Source of the DNA: an uncultured Pelagibacteraceae bacterium
Lineage (GTDB): Bacteria; Pseudomonadota; Alphaproteobacteria; Pelagibacterales; Pelagibacteraceae
Assembly: GCA_902555275.1 (NCBI GenBank)
Contig: CACDRY010000004.1
Coordinates: 38,578 to 102,577, forward strand
Direction of reading: 5' to 3'
Length of the DNA: 64,000 nucleotides
Part shown: positions 57,431 through 64,000 of the stretch, in pieces
Layout: every line of letters starts with the position of its first letter
How positions within the stretch are numbered: position 1 is the first letter of the stretch
Program-made: the position numbers and the translations under genes
Notes under the pieces: generated by a model
The model's database searches: none
Told to the model about the DNA's origin: nothing
The model's input: the letters and a program-made list of their open reading frames with translations, nothing else

Positions 57431-58219
57431 TTAATTAAGTTTTTTTTCTAATTTTACTTCTTTAGAATTCTCGTGACTTGAAGTTTCAATTTTCAAAGAT
57501 TCATTATCTTGATCAATGGGCTTATTTTGTGATGCCTCATTTTTTGCATTTAGAATTGTTTCTTTTAAAAGTGAGCAATACAAATCAATAGACCTTCTTG
57601 CATCATCATTTCCAGGAATTGGAAAATCAATACCATCTGGATTAGAATTTGTATCTAAAATTGCAATTATTGGAATGCCTAATTTAACCGATTCTTTGAT
57701 TGCTAGAGACTCATAATTTGTATCAATTATGAATACTAGATCAGGTATCTTTTTCATTGCTGATATTCCACCAAGAGATCTTTGTAATTTATCTCTTTGA
57801 CCACTCATTTTTAATAGTTCTTTTTTAGTGAAACCTCTATTCTCAGATTTTAAATCAGACTCAATTTTATCAAGTTTTTTTATTGAGTTGGATATTGTTC
57901 CCCAATTTGTAAGCATGCCTCCAAGCCATCTATAATTAACAAAATATTGATCAGTTTCATTTGCGAGTTCTGCTATTGCCTCTGATGCTTGTTTTTTAGT
58001 AGATATAAATAATATTTTCCCACCTGATGAGATAGTTGAATAAACTTTTTCTAAAGCTACTTTAGTTAACTCAAGGGTTTGTGTTAAATCTATTATATGG
58101 ATAGAATCTCTTTTTCCAAAAATAAACTTCTTCATTTTTGGATTCCATCTTAAAGTTTTATGGCCAAGATGAACGCCAGCTTCTAATAATTGTTCTATTG
58201 TTAAGTTTGGTATTTTCAT
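57431..58219 (-). CDS. rpsB: Ribosomal protein S2
   Basis: A protein of the small ribosomal subunit. The 262 residues begin with [23 protein letters not shown] and include [13 protein letters not shown] and [18 protein letters not shown]; the C-terminal ~35 residues are acidic/polar and variable. A structured leader of about 80 bases precedes the start, where autogenous control by S2 is plausible. Confidence 0.98.
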   Translation of the reverse strand: MKIPNLTIEQLLEAGVHLGHKTLRWNPKMKKFIFGKRDSIHIIDLTQTLELTKVALEKVYSTISSGGKILFISTKKQASEAIAELANETDQYFVNYRWLGGMLTNWGTISNSIKKLDKIESDLKSENRGFTKKELLKMSGQRDKLQRSLGGISAMKKIPDLVFIIDTNYESLAIKESVKLGIPIIAILDTNSNPDGIDFPIPGNDDARRSIDLYCSLLKETILNAKNEASQNKPIDQDNESLKIETSSHENSKEVKLEKKLN

Positions 58220-58300
58220 ATTTATTCCCGGTTATGCCACCACAATTACTGCCTAAAAAGGACCGGAGGTATAAAACCAGAAATTGTGTGCGTATTAATT
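58220..58300 (-). promoter_or_regulatory. Structured rpsB leader (candidate S2 autoregulatory element)
   Basis: On the minus strand CACAATTTCTG (58278-58288) pairs with CAGTAATTGTG (58241-58251): 10 of 11 pairs. The 26-base interior holds ACCUCCGGU, with an anti-Shine-Dalgarno-like CCUCC, plus a small CCU/AGG hairpin. CCGGU inside the loop (58262-58266) is complementary to ACCGG just before the rpsB start (58228-58232), giving a possible pseudoknot over the ribosome-binding region. Folding was done by eye. Confidence 0.6.
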
Positions 58301-58343
58301 TATGGAACTATTTACAAAAAAAAGAGAAAAAAACAAGTTTTTT

Positions 58344-61300
58344 TTAAATAACATCAATATTTTCCTCATTTCTCATTAAATTGAGCATTTTATGATCTAT
58401 TTTTCTTTTTTCACTCAATTGGAAAGACATCCTTTTTTTATCAGCTTCAACGTCTATTATCACTTTAGTCTTACCGGGTTCTAGACAAAATTTATTAATT
58501 TTTGTTAAATCATCTATATTTTTGACTTCTATTTTTACCTCATCTATTGGCTTATCAATAACCTCTTTCATAGCAATAATTTTTCTTATATTAATTTTCT
58601 TTTGTATTTTGCTTTCGTCCACATAATTTTTAACTAAAGTAATCATAACAGAATTACCTTCAATAAGTATTTCTCTATTGTTTTCAAAAACGTCTGAAAA
58701 TACAAACAATTCAAAAACACCAGATAAATCAGAAAATTTAATTATTGCATAGGAAGTCCCTTTTTGCGTTTTTTTTTCTTGAACCTTTAGTATTGTGGAT
58801 GAAATATTTGAACTTAAAATATTTTCATTTGAATTAAACTCTTCATAATCAATAATATTATATTGATTAAAAAGTGATTTATACTGATTTAGAGGATGAT
58901 CAGAAATAAAGAAACCTAAGGTTTCAAATTCTTTGGATAATTTAGCATCTATATTCCAATCGTCAATGATATCTAAATAAGTTTCATCATTATCTTCTTG
59001 AAATAAATCAATTTGGTTTACAGAATTATTTTCAAAAATATTTTTTGATTTTAAAATAATATTAGGTATTGAATTGTATAAAGAATGTCTATTATTATAC
59101 AAATCATCAAAAGCTCCTGCTTTAACAAGTCCTTCTAACTGTAATTTATTAATGTATTTTGGGTTAACACGATTAATAAAGTCTGTTAGATCTTTAAACA
59201 CTCCATTTTTATTTCTCTCTTCTACAATTTTTGAAATTGCTTCAAATCCAACACTTTTAATTGCACCTAGTGCGTAAAGAAAATTTTTACCATCAGAGGA
59301 AAAGTCGGCATAGCATTTATTAATATCTGGACGAATTATATTTATGCCCAATCTTTTAAGTTCTTCATAAAATTCACTTAATTTTTTTTGGTTTGAGAGC
59401 TCCATTGACATAGAAGCTGCAAAAAACTCGTGTGGATAGTATGTTTTTAAAAATGCGGTTTGATATGCTATTATTGCATAAGCAGCTGCATGGCTTTTAT
59501 TAAATCCATATTCAGCAAATGGTTCAATCTTTAAAAAAATTCCAGCTGCAATATCTTTGCTAATTCCATTATTATGAGCTCCCTCAACAAATCTTTCTTT
59601 TTGTTTTTCAAGTTCTGCTCTTTTTTTTTTACCCATGGCTCTTCTTAATATATCTGCTTCACCTGCTGTAAATCCCGATAATACTTGGGCAATTTGCATA
59701 ACTTGCTCTTGATAAATAATAACACCATAAGTTGGTTTTAAAATTTCCTCCAACTTAGGATGTAAGTAGTCGGGCTCTCTCTTTCCATGTTTGCAGTCGT
59801 TATAAATAGGGATATTGCTCATAGGTCCGGGTCTATATAAAGCAACTAAGGCAATAATATCTTCCAAATGATTAGGCTTCATATTGATTAAAGCATCTTT
59901 CATTCCAGAACTCTCTAATTGAAATAATCCAACTGTTTTACCACTTGATAAAAGTTCAAATACTTTTTGATCTTCGTAATTAATAGTTTCAATTTTAAAA
60001 TTTGGATGATTTTTTTCTATAAGTTTTTGAGTATTATTAATTACTGTTAACGTTTTTAAACCCAAAAAGTCAAATTTAACTAATCCAGCATTTTCAGCTG
60101 AATACATGTCAAATTGAGTGGAAGGTAATAATAAATTCGCTGAAGAATCCTTGTACAAAGGCACAGTTTCTGTTAATTTTTTGTCTGCTATAACAACACC
60201 GGCTGCATGAGTTGCAACATTTCTATTTAACCCTTCAAGTTTTAAAGATAACTCGATTAGACGACTAACTCTTTTGTCCTCATTAATTAATTTTTGTAAT
60301 CTTGGCTCTACATTGATACTTTCTTGTAAAGTTAATGGTCTAGATGGATCGAATGGTATCATTTTACAGATGCTATCTATAAAACCATATGGCAGTCCTA
60401 ACACACGTCCAACATCTCTTATTACCATTCTAGCTTTAAGTTTTCCAAAAGTTATAATGTGAGCGACACTATCTTTATATTTAGTTGTTAAATATTTGAA
60501 GACTTGGTCTCTTTTTTCCTCACAAAAATCAATATCAAAATCAGGCATAGAAATCCTATCAGGGTTTAAAAATCTCTCAAAAATTAAATTAAATTTTATT
60601 GGATCAACATCTGTTATAGATAAACACCATGCGACTAACGAACCTGCTCCAGATCCTCTTCCAGGACCAACTGGTATATTGTTATCTTTTGCCCATTTTA
60701 TATAGTCTGATACAATTAAGAAATATCCTGAATAATTCATTTCAGTTATAATTTTTATTTCATGATTTAATCTATCTTTATAAGTTTCTTTAATTTTAAT
60801 ATTATTTGATATTTTTTTTAAAAGCTCTGGATCGGTTTTAAATTTTTTCTCCAGACCATTAAATGAGTCTTTTTTCAAGCTATCATCAATATTTGCTATA
60901 TTTGTAGTAATGCTAGGCAGTATAGGTTTGGAAGGTATAGGTCTAAAATCACATCTATAGGGTAAATTATAATTATTTTCTAATGCTTCAGGAAGATCTT
61001 TGAAAATCTCAGACATTTCTGATGACGATTTAAAGTAATGATTATTTGTTAGTTTTAATCTTTTTTGATCATGTATATAAGTTTTTTGACCAATACACAT
61101 TAAAGCATCGTGCGCTTCGTGCATTTCCTTATCCAAATAGTAAACCTCGTTAGTTGCTATGATCGGTATTTCATATTTTTTTGAAAGATTAAGATTGAAA
61201 ATTTCAAATTCTTTTTCATTTTTGTCTCCATGTCTTTGAATTTCTAAGTAAAAATTTTCTTTAAAATTTTTATTTAATAGTATTATTAATTCATCTAACT

Positions 61301-61748
61301 CATCAATTAATCCTTTATTAAAAATACTTCCAATCAAATTACTTACTGATCCAGAAAGAACAATTATCCCCTCACTATATTTTGTTAAATCATCTATCGA
61401 ACAATGTGGCTGATCATTATCAGTATTTTCTAAATAAGCTTTTGAAGACAGTTCAATTATATTTTTATAACCAACATAATTTTTAGCGATAAGTGGAATA
61501 AGTCCATAAGTATTTTTAAATCTAAATTGAACTTGTGTGCCTATTATAGGTTGTGTTCCTACGGATGAAATATTTTCAGAAAATTCTAACGCACCTGATA
61601 GATTGTAAGTATCACTTAAACCAACTGATTGTATTTTATTTTTTTTACAATACTCTTTTAAATTTTCAATTTTTAATGCACCTTCGCAAATTGAATATTG
61701 AGAGTGAATTTTAATTTGATTAAAAGATTTTTTTTTAGATTGTAGCAT
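58344..61748 (-). CDS. dnaE: DNA polymerase III alpha subunit
   Basis: The replicative DNA polymerase. The chosen ATG (MLQSKKKSFNQIKIHSQYS) gives 1134 residues; an in-frame ATG at 61770-61772 would add 8. Domains are an N-terminal PHP (IHSQYSICEGALK), palm with VGPGRGSGAGSLVAW and the catalytic aspartates in PDFDIDFCEEKRDQVF, fingers with YRPGPMSNIP and YGFNKSHAAAYA, then an OB fold. It overlaps the end of lolD. Confidence 0.96.
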   Translation of the reverse strand: MLQSKKKSFNQIKIHSQYSICEGALKIENLKEYCKKNKIQSVGLSDTYNLSGALEFSENISSVGTQPIIGTQVQFRFKNTYGLIPLIAKNYVGYKNIIELSSKAYLENTDNDQPHCSIDDLTKYSEGIIVLSGSVSNLIGSIFNKGLIDELDELIILLNKNFKENFYLEIQRHGDKNEKEFEIFNLNLSKKYEIPIIATNEVYYLDKEMHEAHDALMCIGQKTYIHDQKRLKLTNNHYFKSSSEMSEIFKDLPEALENNYNLPYRCDFRPIPSKPILPSITTNIANIDDSLKKDSFNGLEKKFKTDPELLKKISNNIKIKETYKDRLNHEIKIITEMNYSGYFLIVSDYIKWAKDNNIPVGPGRGSGAGSLVAWCLSITDVDPIKFNLIFERFLNPDRISMPDFDIDFCEEKRDQVFKYLTTKYKDSVAHIITFGKLKARMVIRDVGRVLGLPYGFIDSICKMIPFDPSRPLTLQESINVEPRLQKLINEDKRVSRLIELSLKLEGLNRNVATHAAGVVIADKKLTETVPLYKDSSANLLLPSTQFDMYSAENAGLVKFDFLGLKTLTVINNTQKLIEKNHPNFKIETINYEDQKVFELLSSGKTVGLFQLESSGMKDALINMKPNHLEDIIALVALYRPGPMSNIPIYNDCKHGKREPDYLHPKLEEILKPTYGVIIYQEQVMQIAQVLSGFTAGEADILRRAMGKKKRAELEKQKERFVEGAHNNGISKDIAAGIFLKIEPFAEYGFNKSHAAAYAIIAYQTAFLKTYYPHEFFAASMSMELSNQKKLSEFYEELKRLGINIIRPDINKCYADFSSDGKNFLYALGAIKSVGFEAISKIVEERNKNGVFKDLTDFINRVNPKYINKLQLEGLVKAGAFDDLYNNRHSLYNSIPNIILKSKNIFENNSVNQIDLFQEDNDETYLDIIDDWNIDAKLSKEFETLGFFISDHPLNQYKSLFNQYNIIDYEEFNSNENILSSNISSTILKVQEKKTQKGTSYAIIKFSDLSGVFELFVFSDVFENNREILIEGNSVMITLVKNYVDESKIQKKINIRKIIAMKEVIDKPIDEVKIEVKNIDDLTKINKFCLEPGKTKVIIDVEADKKRMSFQLSEKRKIDHKMLNLMRNEENIDVI

Positions 61749-62418
61749 TGATGATTTGTATATTACCATCATTCATCATAATTTTACAATCTGCCATATT
61801 TGCAAAATATCTATTGTGAGTTGCAAAAATTATGATCCTATTTTTATTTTTTAAATTAAATAGGATCTTAAATACAAGTTTTGCATTGTCAGAGTCTAGA
61901 CTACCAGTTGGTTCATCAGCTAATATAATATCAGGATTATTAATTAATGCCCTAGCTATTGCAATACGTTGATTTTCACCACCAGATAACTCATTTGGAA
62001 AATGATTTATTCTAGATGACATACCTACATTTTTTATTAATTTTTTTGCAAGTTCTATGGATTTTTGTTTTTCTTTTGAAACTAATAAATTGGGCAAATA
62101 AACATTTTCTAAAGCTGTAAAATCCGACAATAAATTTTTATCTTGATAAATAATTCCTATTTTCTTTGCTCTAATTAAATCATTTTTAACTTTATTATTA
62201 GACTTTATTTTATTGTTGCTGATTTCGATTGACCCCGCCGAAGGGTTATCGATCAATGATAATAAATTGAGTAATGTTGATTTTCCTGATCCGGAAGGAC
62301 CCATAATAGAATAAGTTTTTCCGGGTTCAAAATTGAATGAAATATTATTTAAAACTTTTAAAGATTTATTTTTCTCATATTTTTTTGTTAGATTTTTAAT
62401 TTTAATATAATTATTCAT
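61735..62418 (-). CDS. lolD: Lipoprotein-releasing ABC transporter ATPase LolD
   Basis: LolD powers release of lipoproteins from the inner membrane. In 227 residues: Walker [10 protein letters not shown] (about 40-48), signature ELSGGENQRIAIARAL, Walker B IILADEPTGSLD and IIFATHN. It overlaps lolC by 8 bases. Confidence 0.95.
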   Translation of the reverse strand: MNNYIKIKNLTKKYEKNKSLKVLNNISFNFEPGKTYSIMGPSGSGKSTLLNLLSLIDNPSAGSIEISNNKIKSNNKVKNDLIRAKKIGIIYQDKNLLSDFTALENVYLPNLLVSKEKQKSIELAKKLIKNVGMSSRINHFPNELSGGENQRIAIARALINNPDIILADEPTGSLDSDNAKLVFKILFNLKNKNRIIIFATHNRYFANMADCKIMMNDGNIQIINATI

Positions 62419-63622
62419 ATTTGAGAGTTTTTACCGCATCTAAGGAAGATGCCTTCGAAGCGGGATATATCGATACTAAAATTGTTGCAATTATTGAACA
62501 AAGAGAAATTATTATTATTGAATTTATATTTATTTCAGAAGGCATAGAATTTAAAATATAAATATCTTCTGGGAAAAGAGAAATGCCAAATATATTTGAG
62601 ATAAATTGTCTTATATTCTCAACATAAATAGAAAAAAGGGTTCCAACAACCACACCAAATAATGTTGCTGATGTTCCTATGGAAAAACCCACTAAAAAGA
62701 AGATTTTTTTTATCGATTTGTTAGAGACCCCAATTGATTTTAGAATACCTATATCTCTTGTTTTGTTTTTAACTAAAATTGTTAGTCCGGATATTATATT
62801 AAATGCTGCAACAATAATTATCAAAGAAAGAATTATAAACATTACATTTCTTTCTACTTTCAAGGCTGAAAATAATGATTTATTCATATCTGACCAGGTA
62901 TAGACTAGTGCATCTGGAAACATGATTGATAAATTTTTTTTATGAATTTCTATATTTTTTGGATCTTTAAAATAAAATTCTATGAACCTGTCTTCTTTAT
63001 TCCTATTAAAAAAACTTTCAAGTGTTTCTAAATTAATATATGCAATATTTTCATTAAAATCAGACAAGCCACTATCAAAAATTGAAACTATCTTAAAATT
63101 TTCTTGTTTAGGGAGTGTGCCTACTAAGGTTTGAATTCCCGCAGGTGACATAAGTGTAATCGTATCACCAATATCAACATTTAAATAAAAGCTTAATTCT
63201 TTGCCAATTGAAATAGCATTATTGTTTAATATTTTTGATCCAAAATATTCTTCATTTTTTACTATTTGAAGGTTTCTGAAATCAGTTTCTAAATATCCTT
63301 TTAAGAATACTCCCTTTGTAACATCTTTATTCAATATTACTGCTTCACCATCATTTGAAACTATATTTTTTACCAAATCAAAATCTTGAATATATTTAAG
63401 CGATTTATTTCCCGGTTGAACTACAGCATGAGCATTAAAACCTACAATTTTAGATATTAATTCAGTTCTGAAACCATTCATTACTGACATAACAATTATT
63501 AGAACTGCAACCCCTAATGAAATACCAATAAAAGAAAAGATTGAAATGATATTTAAAAAACCATCATTTTTTCTAGTCTTTAAAAACCTAAATGTAACTT
63601 CTCTTTCTAATTGTGAGATCAA
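62411..63622 (-). CDS. lolC: Lipoprotein-releasing ABC transporter permease (LolC/LolE family)
   Basis: The 403-residue inner-membrane protein has an N-terminal helix (about 22-48), a large periplasmic domain (about 50-255) and three C-terminal FtsX-type helices. The start REVTFRFLKTRKNDGFLNIISIFSFIGISLG and GILKSIGVSNKSIKKIFFLVG are LolC/E hallmarks. Only one permease gene is present, so it may act as a homodimer (LolF type), as in many alphaproteobacteria. It overlaps proS by 4 bases. Confidence 0.93.
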   Translation of the reverse strand: MISQLEREVTFRFLKTRKNDGFLNIISIFSFIGISLGVAVLIIVMSVMNGFRTELISKIVGFNAHAVVQPGNKSLKYIQDFDLVKNIVSNDGEAVILNKDVTKGVFLKGYLETDFRNLQIVKNEEYFGSKILNNNAISIGKELSFYLNVDIGDTITLMSPAGIQTLVGTLPKQENFKIVSIFDSGLSDFNENIAYINLETLESFFNRNKEDRFIEFYFKDPKNIEIHKKNLSIMFPDALVYTWSDMNKSLFSALKVERNVMFIILSLIIIVAAFNIISGLTILVKNKTRDIGILKSIGVSNKSIKKIFFLVGFSIGTSATLFGVVVGTLFSIYVENIRQFISNIFGISLFPEDIYILNSMPSEININSIIIISLCSIIATILVSIYPASKASSLDAVKTLKYE

Positions 63623-64000
63623 TTTGATTTAGCTTTTAAAATTTGTGATGCAACTTCTTCGATACTTAATTTTTGAGTTTCTCCATTAATTTCTTTAAAC
63701 TCAAATAAGTCTCCCTCAGTTTTATTTCCTATAATCAACTGATATGGGATACCAATTAAATTAAATTTTCTTATTTTTGCTGAAATATTTTCTTCAGTAT
63801 CATCTATGATGGCATCTATATTTTTAGACTTTAAATATTCAAATATTTTATGCGATTTTTCTAAATTAGATGTATCATTTTTTTTTATCATTGGAATTAT
63901 TGAACAGTGATAAGGAGCAACTGATATTGGCCATTTCATTATTTCATCTTTATCGTTGTATTTTGCCTCAATTATGGCACCTACCAATCTTGATACACCT
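63619..64000 (-). CDS. proS: Proline-tRNA ligase, C-terminal part (cut by window edge)
   Basis: The visible ~126 residues begin at the window edge with GVSRLVGAIIEAKYNDKDEI and continue WPISVAPYHCSIIPM. This is the end of the class II catalytic core (motif 3 arginine) and the HGTP anticodon-binding domain of ProS, ending EVASQILKAKSN. proS directly before lolCD-dnaE is the usual alphaproteobacterial order. The start lies outside the window. Confidence 0.94.
   Translation of the reverse strand, partial: GVSRLVGAIIEAKYNDKDEIMKWPISVAPYHCSIIPMIKKNDTSNLEKSHKIFEYLKSKNIDAIIDDTEENISAKIRKFNLIGIPYQLIIGNKTEGDLFEFKEINGETQKLSIEEVASQILKAKSN

Noticed and set aside
1..64000. CRISPR arrays, insertion sequences, prophage or toxin-antitoxin pairs
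   Set aside because: No regularly spaced repeats, transposases, phage genes or small paired genes were found. The COQ10/RatA-type gene has no antitoxin partner.

Overview
The window looks like a piece of a streamlined marine alphaproteobacterium of the SAR11 clade (Candidatus Pelagibacter or a close relative). The DNA is very AT-rich and proteins are lysine/isoleucine/asparagine-rich. Almost every base is coding, and many stop and start codons overlap. Gene order is that of alphaproteobacteria (ntrYX-trkAH, ispDF, eno-ftsB-lipA, ppiD-trpEGDC-lexA-gltX, rpsB-tsf-frr-uppS-cdsA-dxr-bamA-skp-lpxD-fabZ-lpxA-lpxI-lpxB). This assignment comes from gene content and composition, not from a database match.

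Region 1 (1-10.1 kb) is a phosphate-starvation block. On the minus strand, in transcription order, it has a PlcP-type metallophosphoesterase, a GT4 glycosyltransferase, PhoR, an unknown secreted protein, a three-unit Pho box, pstS, a hairpin attenuator, pstC-pstA-pstB and phoU (cut by the window edge). A diacylglycerol-kinase-like gene diverges from the phosphoesterase. Together they can sense low phosphate, import it and swap phospholipids for glycolipids. A stand-alone gene for a 69-residue, 36% lysine coiled-coil protein with a perfect Shine-Dalgarno follows.

Region 2 (10.2-16 kb) holds manC, ilvD and valS in one tight minus-strand run, then tRNA-Cys and tRNA-Asn. Region 3 (16-20 kb) is the most accessory-looking part: an XRE regulator, a DUF4956 membrane protein, a CotH-like protein fused to a beta-helix, and a VTC-domain polyphosphate-polymerase-like protein. 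It is packed against tRNA-Asn. Region 4 (20.1-24.6 kb) is the aapJQMP amino-acid ABC transporter, with a hairpin attenuator after aapJ, then tRNA-Arg.

Region 5 (24.6-39.1 kb) contains the K+ uptake genes trkH/trkA with ntrYX, a divergent ispDF-pgpA-cinA run, and a minus-strand run from tpiA-secG-pyrG-kdsA-eno-ftsB-lipA to a COQ10-type gene. Region 6 (39.2-46.6 kb) is plus-strand: a PpiD-like chaperone, trpEGDC, lexA with its own SOS box, and gltX. Region 7 (46.6-64 kb) is a minus-strand superoperon set: proS (partial), lolC, lolD, dnaE; then rpsB with a structured leader, tsf, frr, uppS, cdsA, dxr, bamA, skp and the lipid A genes. No insertion sequences, phage genes or CRISPR arrays were seen, and no gene-free stretch exceeds 300 bases.

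The points most worth a second look are the DUF4956/CotH-beta-helix/VTC cassette, the Pho lipid-remodelling block, the rpsB leader with a possible pseudoknot over the ribosome-binding region, the lysine-rich small protein, and several places where genes normally found in a conserved alphaproteobacterial string are absent (pyrH, rseP, pdh, moaC/moeA, comEC).
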